Shown: positions 6,264 to 15,962, counted from the stretch's first letter. The stretch: DNA of 32,331 nucleotides from Bacteroidia bacterium (GCA_009929445.1 SAAL01000038.1:1-32331); one strand, 5' to 3'. The notes: generated by a model not told the origin, from the sequence alone. Numbers and translations: made by a program.

Positions 6264-8324
6264 ATGAATATAAAATTAACGAAAGAAAAAATAAACTTAT
6301 TTACCCGTATCGGACTTTTTGTTTCGGTAGTTGTAATAATTGTTCTGTTATTTCCCAAAGATAAAAAGTTCAAGTACCAATATGAGATAGGTAAGCCCTG
6401 GACTTATGAACTCATCACTGCTTCTTTCGACTTTCCGATATATAAAACAGATGAGCAACTGGAAGCTGACAGAAAAGAATTACTGTCGGCATATACTCCT
6501 TATTTTCAGTACGATGAAGAAGTGGCCGGCCGGCAAAAGGAGAAATGGCTGAACGACTGGAGCAAAAAAAATCCGGAACCACCCGCATATTCGGCTTATG
6601 TGGAAAGAAAATTGAACGAGATATTTAAGAAAGGCATTATTTCGTCGGGTGTGTATGAGCAGCTGATGAGCAACAACCGGAAAAGCATCGTAAAAGTATA
6701 CAAGGACCGCAAAACTGAAATTATTTCCACAGAAGATATTTACACACCCAAGTCGGCCTATGAGGAAATAGTGATGAATAAGCCGGATTATATCAGTGTC
6801 CAGGATTTGAGCTCGTACAATCTGAATCTGTATCTGATTGAAAATCTTCGGTTTGACAGTATTACCTCTCAAAACGTAAGAGATGACATGGTGAAAAATC
6901 TTTCGTTGACTTCGGGGATGGTGCAGACGGGCGAAAAAATAATTGACAGAGGTGAAATTGTTTCGCCTGTGACTTATTCAATCCTGAATTCGATGAAAAT
7001 CGAAACCCAAAAAAGAAATACAGCCTTTAAAGAATCGGGTTATGTAATTGTAGGAGAGTTTATTATAGTTATTGGGCTTATTCTATTGCTTACATTGTAT
7101 TTATACCTTTTCCGTCAGAATCTGTTCGAAAATCTGAACAACCTGCTTTTCATCGCTCTGATGATTTTGTTTGTTATCGGGCTTGCATCCATTGTGCTCA
7201 GATTCACCAATCTCGGTATTTATATCGTACCCTTTACGATGCTGCCTATCATCATTCGGGTATTTTTTGATTCGCGAACTGCTCTTTTTGCCCATTTCAT
7301 CACCATGCTGATAATATCATTCATGGTTGATAATCCGTTCACATTTATCGTATTGCAGATAATAGCTGGAATGACCGCAGTATCCGGACTCAAAGATCTT
7401 ACTGCCCGATCGCAGCTTACTCAGACCGCCTTCTATATCTTTATCAGCTATTCGGTGATGTATCTGGCTACCGAACTGATTTCCGAAGGTGCTATCAACC
7501 GGATTTATTTCATGCCCCTGGCTTATTTTGCCATCAGTTCGGCTTTGTTGCTACTGGCTTATGTGCTGATTTATTTATTTGAAAAAATTTTCAACCTCAT
7601 TTCGGCCATTACGCTGGTCGAACTGACGAATATCAACAGTGATCTGATGATTCGGTTTGCAGAAAACGCTCCGGGCACTTTCCAACATTCACTTCAGGTG
7701 TCCAATCTTGCCACCGAAGCAGCCAAGAAAATAGGTGCTAACAGTTTACTGGTTCGTACCGGCGCATTGTATCACGATATCGGGAAAATGATTAATCCGC
7801 AGTATTTTATTGAAAATCAGGTGGGAGCATCCAATCCGCTGCTCGAAATGAACTACGTGCAGGCAGCACAGGCCATAATCAGACATGTGCCTGATGGCGT
7901 CATTCTGGCCAAAAAACATGGATTGCCCGATCAGATTATTGGATTTATCACCACACATCATGGGCGTACTAAAACTAAATTTTTCTACAATTCATTCGTT
8001 AATGATAATCCCGGAATAACACCCGACGAAGAAAAGTTTACCTACCCCGGTCCGCTTCCATACAGCAAGGAAACTGCCATTCTGATGATGTCGGATGCAG
8101 TGGAGGCACGCTCGCGCACGCTGGGCGAATATACAGAAGAAAGCATCAGCAAAATGGTGGACAGCATGATTGACTCGCAAATAGCTGACGGACAGTTCAA
8201 AGATGCACCCATCAGTTTCAAGGATGTGGAAACCGTGAAAAAAGTACTTACCGAAAAAATCAAAAATATTTACCACTCACGAATTGCCTACCCCGAACTG
8301 AATAAGGATATTGCAGTAAAATAA
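6264..8324 (+). CDS. pgpH: c-di-AMP phosphodiesterase, 7TMR-HDED / 7TM / HD domain (PgpH)
   Basis: Hydrolyses cyclic di-AMP at the cytoplasmic face of the inner membrane. With the start at 6264 the protein has 686 residues. Order: one transmembrane helix at about 12-29 (FTRIGLFVSVVVIIVLLF); an extracytoplasmic region of about 230 residues corresponding to 7TMR-HDED; a bundle of seven helices at about 260-460; then the HD domain. HD residues are His475 (FQHSLQVSN), His504-Asp505 (YHDIGKM), His565-His566 (THHGRTK) and Asp611 (MSDAVEARSR). The motif set is complete, so it should be active. It appears to be transcribed alone. The longer frame starting at GTG 6204 overlaps the -7 promoter element and is rejected. 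Confidence 0.93.
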   Translation: MNIKLTKEKINLFTRIGLFVSVVVIIVLLFPKDKKFKYQYEIGKPWTYELITASFDFPIYKTDEQLEADRKELLSAYTPYFQYDEEVAGRQKEKWLNDWSKKNPEPPAYSAYVERKLNEIFKKGIISSGVYEQLMSNNRKSIVKVYKDRKTEIISTEDIYTPKSAYEEIVMNKPDYISVQDLSSYNLNLYLIENLRFDSITSQNVRDDMVKNLSLTSGMVQTGEKIIDRGEIVSPVTYSILNSMKIETQKRNTAFKESGYVIVGEFIIVIGLILLLTLYLYLFRQNLFENLNNLLFIALMILFVIGLASIVLRFTNLGIYIVPFTMLPIIIRVFFDSRTALFAHFITMLIISFMVDNPFTFIVLQIIAGMTAVSGLKDLTARSQLTQTAFYIFISYSVMYLATELISEGAINRIYFMPLAYFAISSALLLLAYVLIYLFEKIFNLISAITLVELTNINSDLMIRFAENAPGTFQHSLQVSNLATEAAKKIGANSLLVRTGALYHDIGKMINPQYFIENQVGASNPLLEMNYVQAAQAIIRHVPDGVILAKKHGLPDQIIGFITTHHGRTKTKFFYNSFVNDNPGITPDEEKFTYPGPLPYSKETAILMMSDAVEARSRTLGEYTEESISKMVDSMIDSQIADGQFKDAPISFKDVETVKKVLTEKIKNIYHSRIAYPELNKDIAVK

Positions 8325-8363
8325 TAACAAATATTTTGTTGCGTGTAAATAACTTACTATCAA

Positions 8364-9266
8364 ATGAATACAATTACAAAATCATTTCTCCTGTTCTGTT
8401 TTTTGATAAATTCAAATATGCTTTTTTCTGAATCGCTTCCGAACGTGAAATCAGGCAGTATCGTACGGTTGAATGTGGCTTCGAAATGTGTAGAGACCAA
8501 AACAGTTGATGTCTGGTTACCACCCGGTTATTCAACCGAAAATAAATACAGTGTGGTATATATGCACGACGGTCAAATGCTTTTTGACAGCACTAAAACC
8601 TGGAACCGGAAAGAATGGCAGGTGGATGAAGTTGCGGCGGAACTGATCAAAAACGGGCAGATAAAAAACTGTATTATAGCTGGAGTGTGGAACAGCAATG
8701 AAAACCGCATTTCGGAATATATGCCCACTGAAATATTCAATCAGCTGCCTGATTCAATCCGGGCTGTTTTTTCTGAAAAATATTGCAACAAGCGGGGTGC
8801 GCAGGGTGATGCTTACCTGCAATTTCTGGTACACGAACTGAAGCCGTTGATTGATTCACGGTTTTCGACTCTGCCTGATGCCGACAATACAATTATCATG
8901 GGCTCCAGTATGGGCGGGCTCATTTCTGCCTATGCTATCTGCGAGTATCCCGGGGTTTTCAGAAAGGCAGCCTGCATGTCAACTTCGTGGTTGAATTTTA
9001 TCGATTATCGGATTTCGCTGGCTGCTTTACAGTATCTAAGCGAACATTTACCCGATTGCGCCGGTCATCAGATTTACATGGATTACGGTACAGGTGAGGC
9101 AGACTGGAAATATGCTGTAAGTCAGCAATATGCAGAATACATTATCAAATCAAAAGGATTTGACGAGCGCGGTTTTATGTCGAAAGTGTTTGAAAACGCC
9201 ATTCACGACGAAATTTCATGGAGCAGACGATTACATGTGCCTCTTGAGTTTCTGTTGAAAAAATAA
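8364..9266 (+). CDS. Secreted alpha/beta-hydrolase, putative esterase (esterase D/Fes type)
   Basis: A 300-residue protein with an N-terminal signal peptide (about 1-22). It matches the putative-esterase class (PF00756-like): VDVWLPPGYS at 48-57, YSVVYMHDGQMLFD at 62-75, nucleophile Ser182 in MGSSMGGL, and a catalytic His at 281 in AIHDEISWSRRL. The acid is probably Asp240 or Asp247. Members hydrolyse a wide range of substrates (acylated sugars, feruloyl esters, siderophores), so the substrate stays open. It lies 39 bases after pgpH, but the functions are unrelated. A mismatched hairpin follows, shared with the convergent cca gene. Confidence 0.88.
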   Translation: MNTITKSFLLFCFLINSNMLFSESLPNVKSGSIVRLNVASKCVETKTVDVWLPPGYSTENKYSVVYMHDGQMLFDSTKTWNRKEWQVDEVAAELIKNGQIKNCIIAGVWNSNENRISEYMPTEIFNQLPDSIRAVFSEKYCNKRGAQGDAYLQFLVHELKPLIDSRFSTLPDADNTIIMGSSMGGLISAYAICEYPGVFRKAACMSTSWLNFIDYRISLAALQYLSEHLPDCAGHQIYMDYGTGEADWKYAVSQQYAEYIIKSKGFDERGFMSKVFENAIHDEISWSRRLHVPLEFLLKK

Positions 9267-9298
9267 AAAAGGAAAGTTTCATGAAAAAACCTTCCTTT
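9265..9298. terminator. Bidirectional terminator between the esterase gene and cca
   Basis: AAAGGAA (9268-9274) pairs with TTCCTTT (9292-9298); an inner helix is separated by one mismatch, and A and T runs form the outer stem. It sits at the end of the esterase gene and 44 bases past the cca stop, between two converging genes. Confidence 0.6.
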
Positions 9299-9341
9299 CA
9301 GTATGTAATCTATCGTGTGAACTTTGGTAAATCAGCCTGAC

Positions 9342-10784
9342 TTATTCCCGTTTTTTTTTGTCAGATTCGAAGGGCAAATCACCTGTTTTCAATCCCATTT
9401 CTTCGCCTGTCTTTAGCATGAATTCTTTAGCAGCTTCGTACTCATTGGGGATAATGCCATCCAGAATGGCATCTTTAATTTTCATTTTAATTTCACCGAC
9501 TGTATTGCAGGCAGGCAGGGCAAAAGTTTCCATGATTTCTTTACCGTCAATGGGTGGCTGAAAATTGCGCACACGGTCTTTTTCTTCAATATCTTTCAGT
9601 TTCTCGCTTACCAGCTGAAAATTCTGACGATACCGGCGTACTTTTTCCGGATTTTTGGACGTGATATCCGCGTTGCAAAGAAGCATCAGATCGTCGATAT
9701 CATCACCAGCTTCAAAAAGCAGCCGACGTACGGCCGAATCGGTCACTTCATCTTCGCTCAGCACGATTGGACGCATGTGCAGTCCGACCATTTTTTGCAC
9801 ATACTTCATTTTTTCATTCGCAGGCAGCTTCATTTTGCTGAAAATCTCAGGGATCATCTTTTCGCCGATGAAATTATGGTTGTGGAAAGTCCAGCCCATT
9901 TTCGGATCAAATTTCTTTGTTCTCGGTTTCCCGATATCGTGGAGCAGAGCTGACCACCGCAGCCAGAGGTTATCCGACCTGGTGGCAAGTTCATCGAGCA
10001 CGGCAAGCGTATGGTAAAAATTGTCTTTGTGTCCTACACCGTCTTTGGTTTCGGCGCCTTTCAGCGCAAGCAGTTCCGGAAAAATAAGTTGCAGTAATCC
10101 TGTTTTTTCCAGTAGAATAAACCCGACAGACGGTTTAGGCGACAGGATGATTTTATTCAATTCGTCGGCTACACGCTCTTTGGTAATGATTTTGATCCGG
10201 TCTTTGTTTCGTGTAATAGCATCAAATGTTCTCTCTTCGAGAAAAAACCGGAGCTGTGACGCGAATCGGATGCCCCGCATCATACGCAGCGGATCGTCGG
10301 AGAAAGTAATATCGGGATTGAGGGGAGTGCGTATGACAAAGTTTTTGAGGTCTTCCAGTCCGTTGAACGGATCGACGAGTTCACCGTACCGGTTTTGATT
10401 CAGACACAGAGCGAGCGCATTGATGGTGAAGTCACGGCGGTTCTGGTCGTCTTCCAGCGTGCCGTCTTCCACAATCGGATTGCGTGAATCCTGCCTGTAC
10501 GATTCCTTGCGGGCACCTACAAATTCCACTTCCCAGTCGTGGGTTTTGATTTGAGCGGTGCCGTAGGTTTTGAAAAAGGAGAATTTTGTTTTTTTGCCCA
10601 GTTTTTTATAAACCTTCTCAGCCAGAGCTATTCCGCTCCCAACTGTCACTATGTCAATGTCTTTCGACGGTCGATGGAGGAACAGATCTCTGACAAATCC
10701 ACCGATGACATACGTTTCTAATCCCATTTCATCCGCAGTTTCTGATATCAGTCTGAAAATTTTATCCTGTAGTTTTTCCTGCAT
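9342..10784 (-). CDS. cca: CCA-adding tRNA nucleotidyltransferase with HD domain
   Basis: Adds or repairs the 3' CCA end of tRNA in the cytoplasm. It is a 480-residue class II nucleotidyltransferase: GGFVRD at 28-33, metal-binding Asp42 and Asp44 in KDIDIV, RRDFTINALA at 116-125 (flexible loop and base-recognition region), DDPLRMMRGIRFASQL at 163-178 (neck), then an HD domain with LLHDIGKP (His282-Asp283). The fused HD domain and length fit Bacteroidota proteins annotated as HD-containing CCA transferase or poly(A) polymerase. A poly(A) polymerase role cannot be excluded from sequence, but this appears to be the only such gene here. It has a well-matched promoter upstream. Confidence 0.92.
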   Translation of the reverse strand: MQEKLQDKIFRLISETADEMGLETYVIGGFVRDLFLHRPSKDIDIVTVGSGIALAEKVYKKLGKKTKFSFFKTYGTAQIKTHDWEVEFVGARKESYRQDSRNPIVEDGTLEDDQNRRDFTINALALCLNQNRYGELVDPFNGLEDLKNFVIRTPLNPDITFSDDPLRMMRGIRFASQLRFFLEERTFDAITRNKDRIKIITKERVADELNKIILSPKPSVGFILLEKTGLLQLIFPELLALKGAETKDGVGHKDNFYHTLAVLDELATRSDNLWLRWSALLHDIGKPRTKKFDPKMGWTFHNHNFIGEKMIPEIFSKMKLPANEKMKYVQKMVGLHMRPIVLSEDEVTDSAVRRLLFEAGDDIDDLMLLCNADITSKNPEKVRRYRQNFQLVSEKLKDIEEKDRVRNFQPPIDGKEIMETFALPACNTVGEIKMKIKDAILDGIIPNEYEAAKEFMLKTGEEMGLKTGDLPFESDKKKRE

Positions 10785-10806
10785 GTAATTGTTTTTTTTC
10801 GTAATA

Positions 10807-10838
10807 CAAAATTAGTGGTTTTTGGGGGAATGAACAAA
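10807..10838 (-). promoter_or_regulatory. Promoter of cca
   Basis: On the minus strand a -33 TTTG (10838-10835) and a -7 TAATTTTG (10814-10807) are separated by 20 bases, a full Bacteroidota match, 23 bases before the cca ATG. Confidence 0.7.
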
Positions 10839-11005
10839 AAGAGTGACAGAATGAAAAAAAATAGCGTGTACGGGTAAAATTATCCTCCGAATTGAAGGAT
10901 TGAAGAATATCCTTATTAACTTTGAACATAATAAAAATTGTTATTCACCAACCTTTAAAAAACCAAAACGACACCGTCTGAAATCAGTAACGTTAAAATT
11001 TTACG

Positions 11006-11013
11006 TATCTTTG
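11006..11013 (+). promoter_or_regulatory. -7 element for coaD
   Basis: TATCTTTG matches TAnnTTTG, 97 bases before the coaD ATG. No good -33 TTTG is seen at 19-21 bases upstream. Confidence 0.5.
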
Positions 11014-11110
11014 TATTCTTAAACAGACGTCAGATATCAGATTTTCAGTACATAGAATTTCATTGTTAGCCTGAAATCGATAATTCCGGCGTCAGATAGC
11101 TGAAAATAAA

Positions 11111-11575
11111 ATGAAACGAGCCATTTTTCCAGGTACTTTCGATCCGTTCACCATCGGGCATTACAGCATTGTAATGCGAGGTTTGAACCTTTTTGATCAA
11201 ATAATAATCGGCATCGGTATGAATCAGTCCAAAAAAACACTGTTTGACATGGACAACAGGGTGAATATGATTCGTCAGGCTTTTAAGAACGAACCGCGGG
11301 TATCTGTAGAGACCTATGACAGCCTGACCATTGATTTTGCGGATGCTATGGGAGCGAAGTATATTTTGCGAGGCTTGCGCACAGTTTCCGATTTTGAGTA
11401 CGAACATACAATTGCGAATGCCAACCGGCAACTGAATGGTCTGGAGACCGTACTGCTATTCACAGAAACAGAATATTCATTTATTTCATCCACTGTGGTA
11501 CGCGATTTGATAAGGTACGGCAGAGATATCAGCGGCTTCTTACCTCCCGGGGTAATCTGTCCGCCAATTCCCTGA
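11111..11575 (+). CDS. coaD: Phosphopantetheine adenylyltransferase
   Basis: Converts 4'-phosphopantetheine and ATP to dephospho-CoA, the fourth step of coenzyme A synthesis. The 154-residue protein has the nucleotidylyltransferase fold marks: [18 protein letters not shown] at 4-21 with the T/HxGH motif, [14 protein letters not shown] at about 85-98, and the C-terminal [13 protein letters not shown] motif (ISSxxVR). Length is normal (about 155-165). It lies 110 bases before the processing protease gene, so read-through is possible. Confidence 0.95.
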   Translation: MKRAIFPGTFDPFTIGHYSIVMRGLNLFDQIIIGIGMNQSKKTLFDMDNRVNMIRQAFKNEPRVSVETYDSLTIDFADAMGAKYILRGLRTVSDFEYEHTIANANRQLNGLETVLLFTETEYSFISSTVVRDLIRYGRDISGFLPPGVICPPIP

Positions 11576-11685
11576 GGAATAGTGATTTGAGTTTGTCTTT
11601 AAGCACTTAACGCAGCTAAACACATTTTTTTGTTTACATTTCTATTATAAAATGAGTCAATTCACATTAAAAGAAAATATATAAA

Positions 11686-13386
11686 ATGTCAATTCATTTC
11701 AGAAAACTTAATATTGCACCTGGATATACCTCCTACAGGGTATTAGCGAACATTTTTCTTTTGTATTTCATTGCATTTTCGCTCTCTTCGCAAACCAAAG
11801 ATGAAAAGTATTTCAAAATAAATAAGAACCTGAGTGTATTCAATAGCATACTACGAGAGTTGGATGCTTACTATGTGGATACACTGGACTACGACAAAGT
11901 AGTGCTCACGGGTATCAACAGCATGCTTTCGTCGCTTGATCCATACACCGTTTACATGCCTGAGGAAATGAACGATGATCTAAAAATGATGACCACCGGT
12001 GAATATGCCGGAATTGGAGCTCTGATTATGCAGAAAGACGGCCGCGTGGTCATTTCGGAGCCGTATGAAGGTATGCCCGCACAGAAAAACGGACTTCTCG
12101 CCGGAGATGTAATTCTGGAAGTGGACGGTGTAAGTGCAACCGGTAAAACTACTGCTCAGGTAAGTGAGATGCTGAAAGGAAAAAACGGAACAGAAATTAC
12201 GATTAAAATAGAACGCTGGAACGAGAAAAAACCAATCGTAAAGAAATTTATACGTGAAAATATCCAGTTCAATCCGGTAACTTATTATGCGGTGCTCGGA
12301 AATGGTGTGGGTTACCTGATGCTCAATGATTTCACCGATAAAGCCGCCCTTGAATTCAAAAATGCTGTAAACGACATGATGAAAACCGGTCAGATAAAAT
12401 CGCTGATTGTGGATGTGAGAAACAATCCGGGCGGTTTGGTCGACGAAGCAGTGAAGATTATGGGCTATTTTGTGCCGAAAGGAACATCTATTGTATCTAC
12501 AAAAGGCCGTAATTTCGAAACCGATCGCACTTATAAAACACCTTCCGACCCTGTTTTTCCGGAAATGAAACTTGCCGTGATGGTCAACAGAGGCTCGGCA
12601 TCAGCTTCGGAAATTCTGGCCGGAGCCCTCCAGGATCTCGACCGTGGAATTGTAATCGGGGAGCGTACATTCGGCAAAGGACTGGTACAGAGCATTCGAC
12701 CGGTTGGTTATGGTGGAAATATAAAAGTGACAATGGCTAAATATTACACACCTAGCGGAAGATGCGTACAGGCGCTGGATTACAGCCATCGAAACGAGGA
12801 TGGAAGCGTCGGACGTATTCCCGACAGTCTGACCACCGCTTTCAAAACCGCTAACGGACGAATAGTAAGAGACGGTGGTGGAGTTTTACCCGACAGCGTG
12901 ACTACCGATTCCCGCAAACTGAACATTGCCTATTACATTCTTATGCAGAACCACTATTTTGATTATGCCACCCGGTACGCTCAAAAACACAAAAGTATAG
13001 CTTCACCCGATAAATTCAGTCTGACAGATGCCGAATTCAACGATTTCGTAAACTATCTGGTCAACGAAAAGAAATTTACATACACTACTCAAACCGAAAA
13101 TTATTTCAAACAACTTGCCGAAGTAGCTGAATTTGAAGGTTTTGACCAAACAGCCAAAGCCGAATTTGACGCTCTGAAAGCCAGACTGATGCCCGATGTG
13201 GAAAAAAATATCCACGACAACAGAAAGGAAATAGAGGAAATGCTCACCGTGGAAATTATTCAAAGATACTATTTCCAGAAAGGTCAGGTGCAGTACATGC
13301 TCAAGGATGACACTGACCTGAAAGTGGCCACCGATTTTCTTAAAAACAACAGCAGGTACAATCAGGTATTGAAAAAACAGGGATAA
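11686..13386 (+). CDS. S41 family C-terminal processing protease (CtpA/Prc type)
   Basis: A 566-residue periplasmic serine protease that trims or degrades exported proteins from their C-terminus. An N-terminal hydrophobic segment at about 18-33 is a signal peptide or anchor, preceded by a basic stretch. A short helical region follows, then a PDZ domain at about 95-180 (GEYAGIGALI, AGDVILEVDG), then the S41 core. The nucleophile is Ser306 in NRGSASASEI and the general base is Lys331 in RTFGKGLVQ. The substrate-carrying strand LIVDVRNNPGG is at 240-250. The extra C-terminal 200 residues, rich in charged helix, are usual for Bacteroidota members. All catalytic residues are present. Confidence 0.92.
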   Translation: MSIHFRKLNIAPGYTSYRVLANIFLLYFIAFSLSSQTKDEKYFKINKNLSVFNSILRELDAYYVDTLDYDKVVLTGINSMLSSLDPYTVYMPEEMNDDLKMMTTGEYAGIGALIMQKDGRVVISEPYEGMPAQKNGLLAGDVILEVDGVSATGKTTAQVSEMLKGKNGTEITIKIERWNEKKPIVKKFIRENIQFNPVTYYAVLGNGVGYLMLNDFTDKAALEFKNAVNDMMKTGQIKSLIVDVRNNPGGLVDEAVKIMGYFVPKGTSIVSTKGRNFETDRTYKTPSDPVFPEMKLAVMVNRGSASASEILAGALQDLDRGIVIGERTFGKGLVQSIRPVGYGGNIKVTMAKYYTPSGRCVQALDYSHRNEDGSVGRIPDSLTTAFKTANGRIVRDGGGVLPDSVTTDSRKLNIAYYILMQNHYFDYATRYAQKHKSIASPDKFSLTDAEFNDFVNYLVNEKKFTYTTQTENYFKQLAEVAEFEGFDQTAKAEFDALKARLMPDVEKNIHDNRKEIEEMLTVEIIQRYYFQKGQVQYMLKDDTDLKVATDFLKNNSRYNQVLKKQG

Positions 13387-13444
13387 CATGTTTTTTAAAA
13401 AAACGAATCCGATATTATAAATTTCCATTAAACTCTTTACAAAG

Positions 13445-14575
13445 TTGGATTATTCAAAAATACCTTCACCCTGCTATGTGATTGAAGAGCAGTCATTTCG
13501 CCGGAATTTAGCACTAATTAGCTCTGTTGCCCAACGTGCTGAAGTCGAAATTATTCTTGCATTCAAGGCATTCGCTATGTGGTCTGTTTTCCCTGTTGTA
13601 CGTGAATATGTGCAGTGCAGTACAGCCAGTTCGCTCTCCGAAGCACGTCTGGCTTATGAGGAGATGGGAAGCAAAGCTCACACGTATGCACCTGCGTATT
13701 CCGAAGCAGAATTCCCTGAAATAATGAGTCTGAGCAGCCACATTACATTCAATTCTTTGTCGCAGTTTCAGAAATTCTATCCGTACACACTTGAAAAAAA
13801 TATATCCTGCGGACTACGGATAAATCCTGAATATTCGGACGTCGAAACCGATTTATACAATCCCTGTGCTCCCGGTTCCCGATTGGGAGTGGTGGCCGAT
13901 TTGCTGGGCGATCATTTACCCGAAGGGGTAGAAGGGCTTCATTTTCATACTCTTTGTGAATCCAATTCATTTGATCTGGAGAAAACACTGGCCGTTATAG
14001 ATGAAAAATTCGGGAAATATTTCCCGCAAATTAAGTGGCTTAACATGGGAGGTGGCCACCTGATGACACATAAGGATTACGATGTGGAACATTTGATTAC
14101 TTTGCTGAAAAATTTCAGGGCAAAATATCCGCACTTGCATATTATTCTGGAGCCCGGAAGTGCATTTGCGTGGCAGACCGGATTTTTGCTCTCCACTGTT
14201 TTGGATGTCGTTGAAAATAAAGGAATTAAGACGGCTATGCTCGATGTATCATTCTCGTGCCACATGCCCGATTGCCTCGAAATGCCCTATAAACCGGCCA
14301 TCAGAGGAGCCTCGGATGTCATATCCGGAAAACCGGCTTACCGCATGGGAGGCAACAGTTGCCTGTCGGGTGATTTTTATGGTTCCTGGTCGTTTGAAAA
14401 CGAACTGAAGGTAGGTGATCAGGTAATATTTGAAGACATGATACATTATACGATGGTAAAAACCACTATGTTCAACGGGGTGACACATCCCTCCATCGGT
14501 ATTCTGACCAAAGAAAATGAGTTCAAACTGATCCGGAGATTTGGTTATGAAGATTATAAAAACAGAATGTCTTGA
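13445..14575 (+). CDS. nspC: Carboxynorspermidine/carboxyspermidine decarboxylase
   Basis: A PLP enzyme of the alanine-racemase-fold decarboxylases that removes CO2 from carboxy(nor)spermidine, the last step of the alternative polyamine pathway. It has 376 residues. KIPSPCYVIEE at 5-15 is the usual NspC start; the PLP Lys41 is in LAFKAFA; then come LHFHTLCE, WLNMGGGH, EPGSAFAW and the C-terminal SCHMPDCLEMPY motif with the catalytic Cys. The start is TTG: an in-frame TAA stands at 13418 and no ATG or GTG lies between. The next gene codes the partner synthase and has its own promoter. Confidence 0.92.
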   Translation: MDYSKIPSPCYVIEEQSFRRNLALISSVAQRAEVEIILAFKAFAMWSVFPVVREYVQCSTASSLSEARLAYEEMGSKAHTYAPAYSEAEFPEIMSLSSHITFNSLSQFQKFYPYTLEKNISCGLRINPEYSDVETDLYNPCAPGSRLGVVADLLGDHLPEGVEGLHFHTLCESNSFDLEKTLAVIDEKFGKYFPQIKWLNMGGGHLMTHKDYDVEHLITLLKNFRAKYPHLHIILEPGSAFAWQTGFLLSTVLDVVENKGIKTAMLDVSFSCHMPDCLEMPYKPAIRGASDVISGKPAYRMGGNSCLSGDFYGSWSFENELKVGDQVIFEDMIHYTMVKTTMFNGVTHPSIGILTKENEFKLIRRFGYEDYKNRMS

Positions 14576-14618
14576 TAATTAGTTGTTTAATTCGTTTTTG
14601 TGTAAAAACTAAAATTAA

Positions 14619-14650
14619 TTTGGTGTTTAAGTTTTATTGATTTACTTTTG
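14619..14650 (+). promoter_or_regulatory. Promoter of the carboxynorspermidine synthase gene
   Basis: A -33 TTTG at 14619-14622 and a -7 TACTTTTG at 14643-14650 are separated by 20 bases. It predicts a start of transcription near 14657 and a leader of about 75 bases. Confidence 0.7.
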
Positions 14651-14731
14651 TGTGTTCAAAAAAAAACGAACAAGAGTAAAAACAACATTGTTGCTCAAAA
14701 ATACAAACCGACTTTCTTAATAAATAAAAAA

Positions 14732-15934
14732 ATGGGAAAAGTATTAGTCATAGGTGCCGGAGGTGTAGGGACTGTAGTCGTTCATAAAATTGCTCAAAAT
14801 CCGGATGTGTTTACAGAAGTAATGCTGGCAAGTCGCACAAAATCAAAATGCGATGCAATAGCTGCCGACATTAAAAAACGGTATCATATTGATATAAAAA
14901 CAGCTCAGGTTGATGCCGATCAGGTTGACGAACTGGTAACATTGCTGAAAAGTTTTCAGCCTGAAATCCTTATCAACGTGGCATTGCCATATCAGGATCT
15001 GACCATTATGGAGGCTTGTCTGCAAGCAGGCGTCAATTACCTGGATACAGCCAACTACGAACCAAAGGATGAAGCTAAATACGAATACAGCTGGCAGTGG
15101 GCATATCACGATAAATTCAAAAAAGCCGGACTTACCGCTATTCTTGGATGCGGATTCGACCCGGGTGTAACCAGCGTTTTCACTGCTTACGCCGCCAAAC
15201 AACATTTTGACGAAATACATTTTCTGGATATTGTGGATTGTAATGCAGGTGACCACGGCAAACCTTTTGCCACAAACTTCAATCCCGAAATCAACATCCG
15301 TGAGGTGACCCAGAAAGGTAAATATTATGAAAACGGCAAATGGATTGAAACAGAGCCACACGCTGTACACAAACCTTTGAATTATCCGGAAATCGGTGTC
15401 AAAGAATCGTATGTGATTTATCACGAAGAACTGGAATCGCTGGTGAAAAACTTCCCGACCATCAAAAGGGCACGTTTTTGGATGACTTTCGGGCAGGAAT
15501 ACCTCACACATCTGCGTGTAATTCAGAATATCGGCATGGCGCGCATCGACGAAATAGATTACAACGGATGCAAAATAGTGCCCATTCAGTTTCTGAAAGC
15601 CGTTTTACCCAACCCCGGTGACCTGGGCGAAAATTACAAAGGCAAGACCTCCATCGGCTGCCGCATCAAAGGATTCAAAAACGGTAACGTAAAGACATAC
15701 TATATTTACAACAATTGCAGTCATGAAGCCGCCTACAAGGAAACCGGCACACAAGCTGTAAGCTACACTACCGGAGTGCCCGCCATGATTGGAGCCATGA
15801 TGTTTCTCACAGGTGAATGGAGCAAACCGGGTGTATACAACGTTGAACAGTTTAATCCCAATCCATTCATGGAACAACTTAACAAACAAGGACTTCCGTG
15901 GAAAGAGCTGCATGATGTAGATCTGGAATTATGA
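14732..15934 (+). CDS. Carboxynorspermidine/carboxyspermidine synthase (saccharopine dehydrogenase family)
   Basis: An NADPH-dependent enzyme that condenses aspartate semialdehyde with a diamine (putrescine or diaminopropane) to give carboxy(nor)spermidine, the substrate of the NspC protein encoded just upstream. It has 400 residues. The Rossmann loop VLVIGAGGVGTVV is at 4-16, followed by LASRTKSKC at about 32-40 (cofactor choice), INVALPYQDLTIMEACLQAGVNYLDTA, and GCGFDPGVTSVF at about 144-155. The longer frame from TTG 14648 overlaps the -7 box and is rejected. A strong terminator closes the unit. True saccharopine dehydrogenases are close relatives, but the neighbour decides the call. Confidence 0.9.
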   Translation: MGKVLVIGAGGVGTVVVHKIAQNPDVFTEVMLASRTKSKCDAIAADIKKRYHIDIKTAQVDADQVDELVTLLKSFQPEILINVALPYQDLTIMEACLQAGVNYLDTANYEPKDEAKYEYSWQWAYHDKFKKAGLTAILGCGFDPGVTSVFTAYAAKQHFDEIHFLDIVDCNAGDHGKPFATNFNPEINIREVTQKGKYYENGKWIETEPHAVHKPLNYPEIGVKESYVIYHEELESLVKNFPTIKRARFWMTFGQEYLTHLRVIQNIGMARIDEIDYNGCKIVPIQFLKAVLPNPGDLGENYKGKTSIGCRIKGFKNGNVKTYYIYNNCSHEAAYKETGTQAVSYTTGVPAMIGAMMFLTGEWSKPGVYNVEQFNPNPFMEQLNKQGLPWKELHDVDLEL

Positions 15935-15962
15935 TGTTATCAAATCAGAAATTACAATTACA

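Larger units (their letters stand above)
10785..11110. other. Gene-free stretch between cca and coaD
   Basis: This 326-base AT-rich spacer separates the two divergent genes and holds both promoters. Between them is a small hairpin, AAGGAT (10907-10912 area) with ATCCTT, that lacks a T run. I see no convincing open frame, tRNA or repeat. The coaD leader is about 90 bases, long for this window. Confidence 0.6.

Noticed and set aside
8324-8345. AACAAA/TTTGTT dyad after pgpH as a terminator or promoter
   Set aside because: The arms are only six bases, AT-rich and without a T run; the nearby TATTTTG is one base short of the -7 consensus.
14648-14731. TTG start for the carboxynorspermidine synthase giving 28 extra residues
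   Set aside because: It overlaps the -7 box, and the family begins directly at the Rossmann strand encoded from 14732.
14732-15934. Saccharopine dehydrogenase of lysine metabolism
   Set aside because: The adjacent NspC-type decarboxylase and the sequence pattern fit carboxynorspermidine synthase better.
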